NCBI GenBank assembly: GCA_964649095.1
Contig: CAZYPH010000008.1
Location: 1 to 42,403 of the forward strand
Direction: 5' to 3'
DNA length: 42,403 bases
From: CAZYPH01 sp964649095
GTDB lineage: Bacteria; Bdellovibrionota; UBA1018; UBA923
Made by a program: the position numbers and the translations under genes. Of the stretch, positions 15,827-24,704 are shown in pieces. Every line of letters starts with the position of its first letter. The stretch's first letter is position 1. The notes under the pieces were generated by a model. It had not been told where the DNA came from and searched no databases. It was given only the letters and a program-made list of their open reading frames with translations.

Positions 15827-16198
15827 ATGAAACGACGCACAGATTTGTATTCCGTTATCGAGAGCCATGAGATCTCAGGAGTATTAGAAGCAGGCAGCCA
15901 GTTTTCTGGTAAGCTATCATTTCACGGAACTCTAAGAATTGCTGGGGATTTTGAAGGTGAAATTTTCACGAACGACATCTTAGTTGTAGGTGAAGGCGCT
16001 CGGGTAAAAGCAAAAATTGAGGCCGGTACTGTAATTATAAACGGCGAGGTTACGGGTGACATTGTTGCTAAAAACCGAGTTGAGATCAATCGCCCGGCAA
16101 TTTTCAGGGGAAGCATCACAACCCCAAGTCTGTTAGTTGCGGAAGGGGTGATATTCGAAGGAAGTTCGAAAATGGTCACCACGCAAATTCCAAATTGA
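15827..16198 (+). CDS. Bactofilin
   Basis: Bactofilins are small beta-helical proteins that polymerise without nucleotide into filaments, often at poles. The 123 residues show the repeated short beta strands of the family: FSGKLSFHGTLRIAGDFEGEI, then VVGEGARVKAKIEAGTVIINGEVTGDI and RVEINRPAIFRGSI, with glycines at turns. Short unstructured tails flank the core. It starts 11 bases after parB, so it is probably in the same operon. In Myxococcus, bactofilins near the par genes anchor ParAB at subpolar regions; a similar role here is an inference. Confidence 0.9.
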   Translation: MKRRTDLYSVIESHEISGVLEAGSQFSGKLSFHGTLRIAGDFEGEIFTNDILVVGEGARVKAKIEAGTVIINGEVTGDIVAKNRVEINRPAIFRGSITTPSLLVAEGVIFEGSSKMVTTQIPN

Positions 16199-16277
16199 CA
16201 CTGATTTTAAGCACATGCTAGCTCTTTGAGACAACAAGAATAATATCATTTTGTCTTTAATCGTTGGGTGTGTCGTA

Positions 16278-16766
16278 ATGGAACTCATTCAGTCAATGGC
16301 CCAGCAGCTTGGTTTTGATAGTACATTTTTATATGCCTTCGCTGCTATTTTGATTTTCTATCCGCTATTTTCAACGCTTTACATAAAGCCCTTTCAAAAA
16401 CTCGTTCAAGATCGTCAAGCAAAAACAAGTGGCAGTTTGCGCGATGCGTCATCTTTAGAAGCTCGCGCGAAAGCGCTTCTTGCCGACTACAACGAAAAAG
16501 TAAAGGTGATCAATAGGTCGATTGGGGAAGGCCGTAAAAACCTGCTTGAGGCAGCTCAAAAAGAAGGCTCGCTCGCCTTGGCTGAGGCCTCGCAAAAAGC
16601 GCATGACTTAATTTCTGGTGCTCACGATGAATTGATGGCGGAAAAAGCGCGCGCTTCAAATTTGCTGGTGGCTGAGGTGAGTATTTTGGCAGATGAGATT
16701 GTAAAAAAAATCCTAGGGCGCGATCAAAGGGGTCCAACTGTTGTGGACCAGGTTTCCGCAAAATAA
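16278..16766 (+). CDS. atpF': ATP synthase F0 subunit b'
   Basis: This is one of two b-type stalk subunits joining F0 to F1. An N-terminal membrane helix (about residues 14-38, FLYAFAAILIFYPLFSTLY) is followed by a long charged helix with many Ala, Lys and Glu. The ATG at 16278 gives 162 residues; an in-frame TTG at 16251 would add nine. The ATG was preferred because the residue pattern MELIQSMAQ fits a stalk subunit start. The usual a and c genes are absent upstream. The gap from the bactofilin (16199-16277) may hold the operon promoter, which I could not resolve. Confidence 0.87.
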   Translation: MELIQSMAQQLGFDSTFLYAFAAILIFYPLFSTLYIKPFQKLVQDRQAKTSGSLRDASSLEARAKALLADYNEKVKVINRSIGEGRKNLLEAAQKEGSLALAEASQKAHDLISGAHDELMAEKARASNLLVAEVSILADEIVKKILGRDQRGPTVVDQVSAK

Positions 16767-16797
16767 CGACTTACGTTTTTAATAGGTGTTCTAAAGT

Positions 16798-17259
16798 ATG
16801 CATGAGTTATTTGCCCCCGCATTCAATTTTATCCTAGCTGCCGCTTTATTGTATTTTGTTGTTAAAAAGCCGCTTTTGTCTATTCTGGCGTCTCGTCGTG
16901 AGGATCTAAAGAAGGCGTTAAATGAGGCCGCACGTCTGGAGTTAGAAGCTAAACAACAAGTAGAAGAGTACTCAAGGCGTATACAAGAGTTTGAACGAGA
17001 ATCCCAAAACCTACTGAAGAAGGCTGAGGTTGATGCGGAGTTAGCAAGGCAGCAGGTTTTAGATGAAGCGCGCTTAACAGCCTCTAAGTTAATTGAAGAT
17101 GCTGAGAGAGTGGTGGCTATTGCTATCGAGGAAGCCAAGTCTGAAATTCGTAAAGAGGTTATTCAGAAATCGATCGCGCTAGCGGAATCAACCATTCGTA
17201 AAACAATCGCTTCTTCTGACCACTCTAGGATTAACCAAGAATATATTAGGAAATTGTAA
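16798..17259 (+). CDS. atpF: ATP synthase F0 subunit b
   Basis: This is the second stalk subunit. FNFILAAALLYFVVKKPLLSIL (about residues 9-30) is the membrane anchor, and SRREDLKKALNEA is the conserved start of the cytoplasmic coiled coil. The remaining 120 residues are almost entirely charged helix. Two different b genes in a row imply a heterodimeric stalk, as in alphaproteobacteria, Bdellovibrio and photosynthetic bacteria. The length of 153 residues is normal. The delta gene begins six bases downstream. Confidence 0.92.
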   Translation: MHELFAPAFNFILAAALLYFVVKKPLLSILASRREDLKKALNEAARLELEAKQQVEEYSRRIQEFERESQNLLKKAEVDAELARQQVLDEARLTASKLIEDAERVVAIAIEEAKSEIRKEVIQKSIALAESTIRKTIASSDHSRINQEYIRKL

Positions 17260-17264
17260 TATTT

Positions 17265-17894
17265 ATGTCTGGAAAAAACCATGTTAACGACGACAACTGT
17301 TCAAATGGTTTGGGCGGGCTAAAAAATCAAATGGAAAGAAAACAAACCAAACTGAAGCATCCCGCGGCAAAGCTCTATAGTCGTGCATTTTGCGAGTTGG
17401 TTCCAGGTGGTGAGTTGGAATTAGCCATCACGCAGTTAAGTCATCTTGATGAGTTGATTCAACACGATCAGAATCTGTTAAAAGTATTTTGTTCCTCTGT
17501 ATTTTCCATTACTGACCAACAAAAGGTTTTTGCTGAAATTAAAACAGTAATAGAACTAGGGCCCGTGTCGCGGCGTTTGATCGAATTACTCATCACAAAG
17601 AAACGAATCAATATTTTAGGTGATATCGTAGCCGAGTGCCGCCAATATGCTGACCAACAAAATGGTGTCGTGCGCGGAGTTGTGAGCTCTGCAAGTGGGT
17701 TGTCCGATGATGAGTTGTCTACAATCTCAGGCCTATTTTCCCGACGACTAGGTAAAACCGTTGTGTTGGAGCCGCTCTTAAATACAAATATTTTGGGTGG
17801 CGTTGTAGTTGAGATTGATGGCAAGACCTACGATGGCAGTTTAAGCACCCAGCTTCGACGATTAGAAGAAAATCTTGAAAGGCAATTATTATGA
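17265..17894 (+). CDS. atpH: ATP synthase F1 subunit delta
   Basis: Delta links the peripheral stalk to the top of F1. The core KLYSRAFCELV is the normal family start, and the C-terminal part VVEIDGKTYDGSLSTQLRRLEENL is highly typical. The ATG at 17265 gives 209 residues with a 35-residue polar N-terminal extension; ATG 17331 (MERKQTK) would give a family-sized 187. I cannot decide the start, since neither has a strong ribosome binding site. The stop overlaps the atpA start by four bases (ATGA). Confidence 0.92.
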   Translation: MSGKNHVNDDNCSNGLGGLKNQMERKQTKLKHPAAKLYSRAFCELVPGGELELAITQLSHLDELIQHDQNLLKVFCSSVFSITDQQKVFAEIKTVIELGPVSRRLIELLITKKRINILGDIVAECRQYADQQNGVVRGVVSSASGLSDDELSTISGLFSRRLGKTVVLEPLLNTNILGGVVVEIDGKTYDGSLSTQLRRLEENLERQLL

Positions 17895-19396
17895 TTAAAA
17901 TCCGTCCAGAAGAAATTACTCAACTTATAAAAAAACAACTTTCAGACTATGAAAAGAAGGTTGATGTCTCTGAAACAGGAACTGTAATTTCAGTAGGCGA
18001 CGGTGTTGCCAAGATCTATGGCCTAGAAAATGCGATGGCCGGCGAGATGGTAGATTTTGGTGAAAACGTGTCAGGCATGGTTTTAAACTTGGAGTCTGAA
18101 ACCGTTGGGGTCACCGTTTTGGGTGATGATACCTTTGTTAAAGAAGGCAGTACTGTAAAGCGTACCGGAAAGATTATTCAGGTGCCCGTCGGTGAAGAGT
18201 TGTTGGGGCGTGTGGTAAATGCGCTTGGTATCCCGGTTGATGGCAAAGGTGAATTACGCGCAAAGAGCTTTCGTAAGGTTGAAGTAAAGGCGCCTGGAAT
18301 TGTTGGTAGACAGTCTGTAAATCAGCCTCTTCAAACGGGTATTAAAGCCGTTGATGCGATGATTCCTATTGGTCGTGGACAGCGCGAGTTGATCATTGGC
18401 GACCGCCAAACCGGCAAGACCGCAATTGCCATTGACACGATTATCAACCAAAAGGGCAAGGGCGTTTATTGTTTCTATGTAGCTATTGGGCAGAAGCAGT
18501 CTACTGTTGCACAGGTAGTAGAAAAACTTAGAGCTCATGGAGCCATGGATTACACAACGGTAATATGCGCAACAGCATCAGAGCAGGCGCCGTTACAGTT
18601 TCTAGCCCCCTACAGCGGTGTTTCGATGGCGGAATACTTTAGAGATTCTGGTCGCCACGCGCTAATCGTATTTGATGACTTAACGAAGCAGGCTCAGGCT
18701 TATAGGCAGTTGTCCTTGCTTCTCCGTCGCCCTCCAGGACGTGAGGCGTATCCAGGTGACGTATTTTATTTGCACTCACGACTTTTAGAGCGTGCCGCGC
18801 GTTTAAGTGATGCGCTTGGTGGTGGCTCGCTAACGGCGCTACCAATTATTGAAACACAAGCCGGTGACGTGTCGGCTTATATTCCAACAAACGTGATTTC
18901 AATTACCGACGGTCAGATTTATTTGGAGTCGGATTTGTTTTATAGCGGCGTCCGCCCAGCGGTAAACGTGGGCCTTTCGGTTTCGCGTGTTGGTGGGGCT
19001 GCACAGATTAAGGCCATGAAACAAGTAGCTGGGACTTTGCGACTTGAGTTGGCACAGTACCGTGAGAAAGCAGCATTTGCTCAGTTTGGTAGCGATCTCG
19101 ATGCCGCGACTCAGAAGCAAATTAATCGAGGCGCTCGATTGGTGGAGTTATTGAAACAGGGTCAGTATGATCCGATGGCGGTGGAGCGGCAAGTGGTTAT
19201 GATTTTTGCTGGGACACATGGATTTTTGGATCGCCACCCTGTAGATCAGATCCAGCGTTATGAGACGGAATTGTTGAAGTTTCTTGAGAGCCGTTACCCA
19301 GAGATTTTAAAGGATATTTTGGCGACCGGAAAAATTGACGATTCGATGAAGGCTAAAGTGGAAAAAGCCTTAAAAGAATTTGATGCAGATTTTTAG
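17891..19396 (+). CDS. atpA: ATP synthase F1 subunit alpha
   Basis: Alpha is the non-catalytic nucleotide-binding subunit of F1. The P-loop GDRQTGKT begins at residue 169, and the F1 alpha landmarks GRVVNALGIPVDGKG, YCFYVAIGQKQSTVAQV and RPAVNVGLSVSRVGGAAQ are all present. The subunit signature PAVNVGLSVS lies near residue 355. Its 501 residues match the family (about 502-513). It is translationally coupled to atpH and followed after 14 bases by atpG. Confidence 0.98.
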   Translation: MIKIRPEEITQLIKKQLSDYEKKVDVSETGTVISVGDGVAKIYGLENAMAGEMVDFGENVSGMVLNLESETVGVTVLGDDTFVKEGSTVKRTGKIIQVPVGEELLGRVVNALGIPVDGKGELRAKSFRKVEVKAPGIVGRQSVNQPLQTGIKAVDAMIPIGRGQRELIIGDRQTGKTAIAIDTIINQKGKGVYCFYVAIGQKQSTVAQVVEKLRAHGAMDYTTVICATASEQAPLQFLAPYSGVSMAEYFRDSGRHALIVFDDLTKQAQAYRQLSLLLRRPPGREAYPGDVFYLHSRLLERAARLSDALGGGSLTALPIIETQAGDVSAYIPTNVISITDGQIYLESDLFYSGVRPAVNVGLSVSRVGGAAQIKAMKQVAGTLRLELAQYREKAAFAQFGSDLDAATQKQINRGARLVELLKQGQYDPMAVERQVVMIFAGTHGFLDRHPVDQIQRYETELLKFLESRYPEILKDILATGKIDDSMKAKVEKALKEFDADF

Positions 19397-19410
19397 ATGA
19401 GGCTTAAATA

Positions 19411-20301
19411 ATGGCAAGCGCTAAGGACCTCAGAAAACGCATAGGATCTGTTAAAAACACACAGCAGATTACTCGTGCAATGAAAATGGTTTCGGCAGCA
19501 AAATTGCGTCGCGCCCAGGATGCGATAGTTTCGTTGCGACCCTATGCCAATGAAATAAGCAATGTTGTTAATGCATTAGCAAGGAACGCATCAGACTCAT
19601 TGGGTGCGGGTGAGAGGCTGAATAGCCCCTTGCTGGTGATTGACGAGACCCCTGCGACTAAAGTCCTTATTGTGGTCGTAAGTTCGGATCGTGGTTTGTG
19701 TGGAGCCTTCAATGCCAACGTTATTAAAGCGGCACAACGATTTTTACGGTCGCAGTCTCATAAGTATCAGGTTGTTGATTTCGCTTTTATAGGGCGCAAA
19801 GCCTACGAGTTTTTTAAGAATAAAAAAACGGGCAGACATTACTCAGGCTTATTACAAGGGATGACTTTTGCAAAAGCACAGCAGTTTAGTGATGAATTAA
19901 TTGAGCGCTACCTGCAGGGTGAGTATGACGAAATAAAATTTATTTATAATGAATTTCGGTCTGCTATTTCGCAAAAGGTAACAGTAGAAGCCTTCTTGCC
20001 ATTGCGGCCTTTGGCCGATGCCGCGCCGAGCGCCGAATCAAAACTGACGCTTTATGAGCCAAGCCCACAAGAGATTCTAGAGCGGATTTTGCCAAAACAT
20101 TTTGCTACGCAAGTATTAAGAATTTTATTCGATTCGATAGCTAGTGAGCACGGTGCTCGAATGTCTTCTATGGAAAATGCGACTAAAAACGCAGGAGAGA
20201 TGATTCGAAAGCTCACGCTTCAGTACAACAAAACACGTCAAGCAGGTATTACGAAAGAATTGCTTGAAATTGTATCGGGTTCAGAAGCTCAGAATAATTA
20301 A
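19411..20301 (+). CDS. atpG: ATP synthase F1 subunit gamma
   Basis: Gamma is the central rotor shaft. The N-terminal helix AKDLRKRIGSVKNTQQITRAMKMVSAAKLRRAQ and the C-terminal helix MSSMENATKNAGEMIRKLTLQYNKTRQAGITKEL are both hallmarks. SSDRGLCGAFNANV lies at the start of the globular part. The length of 296 residues is usual (286-300). A ribosome binding site (GAGG) precedes the ATG. Confidence 0.97.
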   Translation: MASAKDLRKRIGSVKNTQQITRAMKMVSAAKLRRAQDAIVSLRPYANEISNVVNALARNASDSLGAGERLNSPLLVIDETPATKVLIVVVSSDRGLCGAFNANVIKAAQRFLRSQSHKYQVVDFAFIGRKAYEFFKNKKTGRHYSGLLQGMTFAKAQQFSDELIERYLQGEYDEIKFIYNEFRSAISQKVTVEAFLPLRPLADAAPSAESKLTLYEPSPQEILERILPKHFATQVLRILFDSIASEHGARMSSMENATKNAGEMIRKLTLQYNKTRQAGITKELLEIVSGSEAQNN

Positions 20302-20340
20302 GAGTTTATTTAGGTTTTTTAAGAAAGGAATTAATCAGTT

Positions 20341-21765
20341 ATGTCCGCAACAGCACAAGACAGAGCGATTGGTCGTATTAAACAAGTTATTGGTCCGATT
20401 GTAGACGTTGAATTTTCGGCAGGTATGTTGCCACCGATTTTTAACGCGTTAACAGCCTCAAACCCATCTTTGAATGACCAAGAAAATAATCTGGTGTTGG
20501 AAGTTGCTCAGCATCTAGGTGAGAACACCGTTCGTTGTGTTGCTATGGACGCCACAGACGGCTTGGTGCGTGGTATGAAGGCTACGGACAGTGGTAATCA
20601 AATCCTGGTACCAGTTGGGAAAGAGACCCTAGGTCGTATCCTAAACGTAGTTGGTGAGCCTGTAGATGAAATGGGCCCAGTACCAGCGAAGAAGTACTAC
20701 CCGATTCACCGCTCAGCACCGGCTTTTAGAGATCAATCGGTAAACGTTCAGCCTTTCTATACAGGCATCAAAGTTGTCGATTTGTTAGCGCCTTATGCTC
20801 GCGGTGGAAAGATTGGCTTATTCGGCGGCGCCGGTGTTGGTAAAACGGTTTTGATTATGGAATTGATCAATAACATTGCCACGCACCACGGCGGTTATTC
20901 GGTATTCGCGGGTGTGGGAGAGCGAACTCGCGAGGGGAATGACTTGTGGGCCGAGATGAAAGAGTCGGGCGTTATTAATAAAACTGCGCTCGTCTATGGT
21001 CAGATGAATGAACCACCAGGAGCGCGTGCTCGCGTAGCTTTAACGGCGCTTTCTATTGCAGAATATTTTCGAGATGAAGAAAATCAAGACGTCTTAATGT
21101 TCGTCGACAACATGTTTCGTTTTACTCAGGCTGGTTCGGAAGTGTCAGCATTATTGGGTCGTATTCCATCGGCGGTGGGCTATCAGCCCACTTTGGCGAC
21201 AGAGATGGGCGAGTTGCAGGAGCGAATTACATCGACCAATAAGGGCTCTATTACTTCGATTCAGGCTATTTATGTTCCGGCGGATGACTATACGGATCCA
21301 GCCCCAGCTACGGCGTTTACTCACCTTGATGCTACAACAAACTTGTCGCGCCAGATTTCAGAGTTGGGTATTTATCCGGCGGTGGATCCATTGGCCTCTA
21401 CTTCACGAATTCTGGATCCAAGAATCGTAGGTGAGGAGCACTACCGCGTAGCGCGCCAAGTGCAGTCTATTCTACAGCGCTACAAAGACTTGCAGGATAT
21501 TATTGCAATTCTCGGCATGGATGAGTTGTCTGAAGAGGACAAATTATTAGTGTCTCGAGCAAGGAAGATTCAAAAATTCCTGTCTCAGCCTTTCACGGTT
21601 GCAGAGGTTTTTACCGGCTTAAAAGGTAAGTTTGTTAAAATTGAGGATACCATCCGCAGCTTTAGAGAAATTTGCGAAGGCAAACATGATGATCTTCCGG
21701 AGCAAGCGTTTTACCTCGTAGGTACGATTGAAGATGTTATCGAAAAGGCCCGCACACTTCAGTAG
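20341..21765 (+). CDS. atpD: ATP synthase F1 subunit beta
   Basis: Beta is the catalytic subunit. The P-loop GGAGVGKT spans about residues 162-169, followed by the catalytic GERTREGNDLW and the DELSEED loop. GRIPSAVGYQPTLATEMG and ILDPRIVGEEHYRVA are diagnostic. The 474 residues are normal. A purine-rich AGAAAGGA stretch precedes the ATG as ribosome binding site. Confidence 0.98.
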   Translation: MSATAQDRAIGRIKQVIGPIVDVEFSAGMLPPIFNALTASNPSLNDQENNLVLEVAQHLGENTVRCVAMDATDGLVRGMKATDSGNQILVPVGKETLGRILNVVGEPVDEMGPVPAKKYYPIHRSAPAFRDQSVNVQPFYTGIKVVDLLAPYARGGKIGLFGGAGVGKTVLIMELINNIATHHGGYSVFAGVGERTREGNDLWAEMKESGVINKTALVYGQMNEPPGARARVALTALSIAEYFRDEENQDVLMFVDNMFRFTQAGSEVSALLGRIPSAVGYQPTLATEMGELQERITSTNKGSITSIQAIYVPADDYTDPAPATAFTHLDATTNLSRQISELGIYPAVDPLASTSRILDPRIVGEEHYRVARQVQSILQRYKDLQDIIAILGMDELSEEDKLLVSRARKIQKFLSQPFTVAEVFTGLKGKFVKIEDTIRSFREICEGKHDDLPEQAFYLVGTIEDVIEKARTLQ

Positions 21766-21792
21766 TTTGGTTTAACAAGGAACTTAGAGTAT

Positions 21793-22230
21793 ATGGCTTT
21801 AAAATTAAAAATCGTAACTCCAAATCGTAGAACCGTAGGCCCATTGACTGTAAAGAGTGTTTCTCTGCCGGGTTCTCGTGGAGAGATTACGATTTTACCG
21901 GGGCACGCAAAACTATTATCTGTTGTTGAGACCGGTGTGGTGGCGTTTGAGACTGTAGAGGGCAAAAAGGATTTTGCCGCTGTTTCAAGTGGTTTTGTCG
22001 AAGTGGCAAACGACCTTATCGTTTTAATGGCAGATACTCTTGAAATGGCGAAGGATATCGACTTGGATCGTGCTACTCGAGCGCAGGCGAAGGCAGAGGC
22101 TGCTCTTAGAGAACACGTTCGCCAAGAGATGGATATTGAGCGTTGGACGGAAAAACAACAACGAAAACTCCAGCGCGCTGTTATTAGGCAACAAGCTGCT
22201 AGCTATCTATTAAATACATCTTCCTCCTAA
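21793..22230 (+). CDS. atpC: ATP synthase F1 subunit epsilon
   Basis: Epsilon couples the rotor to F0 and can inhibit ATP hydrolysis. The N-terminal beta sandwich (about 1-85) shows the family stretch GSRGEITILPGHAKLLSVVETG, followed by a helical C-terminal hairpin (90-145) that is charged and ends LLNTSSS. Its 145 residues are slightly more than the usual 130-140. It closes the ATP synthase run; subunits a and c must lie elsewhere. No clear terminator follows. Confidence 0.95.
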   Translation: MALKLKIVTPNRRTVGPLTVKSVSLPGSRGEITILPGHAKLLSVVETGVVAFETVEGKKDFAAVSSGFVEVANDLIVLMADTLEMAKDIDLDRATRAQAKAEAALREHVRQEMDIERWTEKQQRKLQRAVIRQQAASYLLNTSSS

Positions 22231-22334
22231 AGTTATTGCTTTTATTGCCGAATCGGCTCAATGAGCGTCGTAAAATAAATGATTATTTAAGTCGACCGCC
22301 ATTATAGGCAAAGGCCAATCAATTTGTGGGAAAG

Positions 22335-24704
22335 ATGGAATTGAACCACATACTTTTTAATTCATACTTTTCTAATCGAAATGCTGTGCGTTATCTTTCG
22401 CGCATGGTTTTCTTAATTGTTATTTTGCTAGGCTCTTTAGTAGTTTTTTTTACGTCGTCAGCATCTCGTGCAGTAGAGGTGCACCCACGTGAATCCGAGA
22501 GCTTCGTATCGCAAGATGTAGACTCTCTGCGTGCCTATAATGAAAATATCCTAGTCAACGCGAACTATCTAAAGCTGGTTGCATCAGCATCTATCAATCA
22601 AAGGCCATCTATTAGGCGTTCGCCGGCATCACAAAAGATTGTGGGCAGTAGTTCTGGTAGCGAATCAATGTACCATGCTTTGACAAATACTACCGTCGCT
22701 CAGACGCCTGTCGTGCGAATCGATCCTAGGCCACGACCGTTATCAACAAATCGGGGCCAACAAAACCAAGTGACTATTCAAGCTGCGGCTCCGGGTACAA
22801 CACAGAACCTACCAAGAAGACAGAGGGATTCGGGGTCGGAGCTGTCTCGTCCTGTGGCGGCACACTCTACAGACGCAGCTTCTTATACTCGAGATTTAGA
22901 CTCATTGCAGGGCGCCTTAGATCAGATCGCCAATCGATGGGTGGATCTGCCTGCGACGCCAAGGCCCGAAGCTAGTGCGAACACTCAAATGAATACTCAG
23001 GTGAGTATTCAAAACTTGGGGAATGCACTTCATCGCCCGCTACAAACGTTGGCTATAGGTGCCATGCCGCAAGGTTCTGTGGCTAGTGCGCCCTTAGTGG
23101 TGAGTAGTCAGAGTATTCAGAGTACTCAGAATACGCTAGGCTCTGTGAATGATCAGCCAGCTCAGGGTGGTCTGGTTACGCTGAATAAGCAGAACACACC
23201 CGTGACGACTCGCGTAGTGCGTTCGACAACTGGGTCAGAGATCCAGTTGTCTAGAAGTGACGTGAAGATTAGTACGACGCCGCAAACTATTACATCTTAT
23301 ACACCTCTTGAATTTTATATGCCGGGCGGGGCGCCTAACGCGGTGCTGCCAAACCGTACTCTGCTAGCAGCAGACGATACTACAAGTGGCGGTGAAGCGT
23401 CGCAGGTGGGTGCGCCTATTCGACAGTCTCAATCTGTGGCAGCGGTTGAATCGGTGCGGGGTACCCATGAATCTGTTGTAGTTACCGAAGCATTTACCTC
23501 AGGGCAACAACCTCTAGGCCAAGTTATGGCGCAATTCTTAGGGACGGAACACGTTGTTTATTCTGACAGTACCGGCCGGGTTGATTTCGATCGCAACCAT
23601 ATAGTGGGGCTGTTACCAGTTGTTTTCTCTAAAGAGGGGTATTTGCCTCGACGCGTTGATTTGATTGGGGGTATTGAGCGTCGGGAGCAGAACGTAGAAC
23701 TGATCAGTCGCAATACGATGCGTATTCTATCGATGGCACTTTCTCAGCAGGGGTTTGATGTGCCTAATAACCTAGAGTCTAAAGCGATCATCATGGGGGA
23801 AGTGGATTCGTCAGGATTTCGTGGAGATCGCCGAGGCATTGAAATTAGTCTCATCAATCAAAATAATCCAGAACATGTAATAAACAGTATATATTTTAAT
23901 AACTATGGAGTGCCGGACAAAACATTAACATCGACCGCAGCTCGCGGGCAGTTTGCATTTATCGGGCTAGAGCCAGGTGCTTATGCAATTCAGATGAGAA
24001 ATCAAAATCAGCAACTGGCCTCACACCTAATGTACGTAACCGAGGGTGAGGGCGTCGTTACAAAGCTAAATATTGGATCGTGGCAAGTTATTCGCGGGCG
24101 TGTGGTCAACCATGCCGGTTACGCCAGTGTTTCCAATGCGCAGATTCAATTATTGGGTTCGTCTCTTACAGCTAGAACGAACCAAAACGGAGAGTTTACA
24201 CTAGGGCCTGTAATGGTCGATTGTAATACTTTGAACTACCTGCAAGTGAGTAGGCGTGGGTACTACCGTAACCGTCTAGAGTTTCAGTGCGCACCACAAC
24301 CCTTACAAAGAGCGCCTGTAGAAACGACTTATGCGATAATAAACGCCGCAGCGTTGCAAGGCGTTGCCGGTGAAGTCAGCGTCGATCTTGACGCAAATGC
24401 CGCTGTGGTCGCCGGTGCGGTTGATACGGGTCAGTCCATAAAGACCGAACTTTGGGGGCCGTCAGAGGGCGCATCGTCAAATCTGCCACCACGAGGATAC
24501 GATTTCTATTTTGATAATGGTGGGAGTATGGATGCGAACTTAGAACGCACCACTCGTGCTGGGCGATTTATCATTCTAAATGCACCGGCCGATTTTTCGT
24601 ACCTGCTCTATTTCAATAATCGAAATGAAACCATTGGGTACTGGCCTGTGTTTACCGCACCATCGACTATCAGTCATATTCCAACAACTAGGCGCACTAA
24701 TTAA
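22335..24704 (+). CDS. Large membrane-anchored protein with carboxypeptidase-regulatory-like domains, unknown function
   Basis: I do not recognise this 789-residue protein. A hydrophobic segment at about residues 25-46 (LIVILLGSLVVFFTSSASRA) would anchor or export it. Residues of about 50-380 are low complexity, rich in Ser, Gln, Thr and Ala, and look disordered. The C-terminal half looks like repeated beta-sandwich units of the carboxypeptidase-regulatory type. These include VIRGRVVNHAGYASVSNAQI followed by a NQNGEFTLGPV stretch, and GQFAFIGLEPGAYAIQM in an earlier unit. No catalytic motif is visible. A periplasmic or surface structural or adhesive role is a guess. ATG 22335 was chosen; a GTG at 22326 would add three residues. 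It ends by overlapping the convergent transglycosylase gene by eight bases. Confidence 0.75.
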   Translation: MELNHILFNSYFSNRNAVRYLSRMVFLIVILLGSLVVFFTSSASRAVEVHPRESESFVSQDVDSLRAYNENILVNANYLKLVASASINQRPSIRRSPASQKIVGSSSGSESMYHALTNTTVAQTPVVRIDPRPRPLSTNRGQQNQVTIQAAAPGTTQNLPRRQRDSGSELSRPVAAHSTDAASYTRDLDSLQGALDQIANRWVDLPATPRPEASANTQMNTQVSIQNLGNALHRPLQTLAIGAMPQGSVASAPLVVSSQSIQSTQNTLGSVNDQPAQGGLVTLNKQNTPVTTRVVRSTTGSEIQLSRSDVKISTTPQTITSYTPLEFYMPGGAPNAVLPNRTLLAADDTTSGGEASQVGAPIRQSQSVAAVESVRGTHESVVVTEAFTSGQQPLGQVMAQFLGTEHVVYSDSTGRVDFDRNHIVGLLPVVFSKEGYLPRRVDLIGGIERREQNVELISRNTMRILSMALSQQGFDVPNNLESKAIIMGEVDSSGFRGDRRGIEISLINQNNPEHVINSIYFNNYGVPDKTLTSTAARGQFAFIGLEPGAYAIQMRNQNQQLASHLMYVTEGEGVVTKLNIGSWQVIRGRVVNHAGYASVSNAQIQLLGSSLTARTNQNGEFTLGPVMVDCNTLNYLQVSRRGYYRNRLEFQCAPQPLQRAPVETTYAIINAAALQGVAGEVSVDLDANAAVVAGAVDTGQSIKTELWGPSEGASSNLPPRGYDFYFDNGGSMDANLERTTRAGRFIILNAPADFSYLLYFNNRNETIGYWPVFTAPSTISHIPTTRRTN

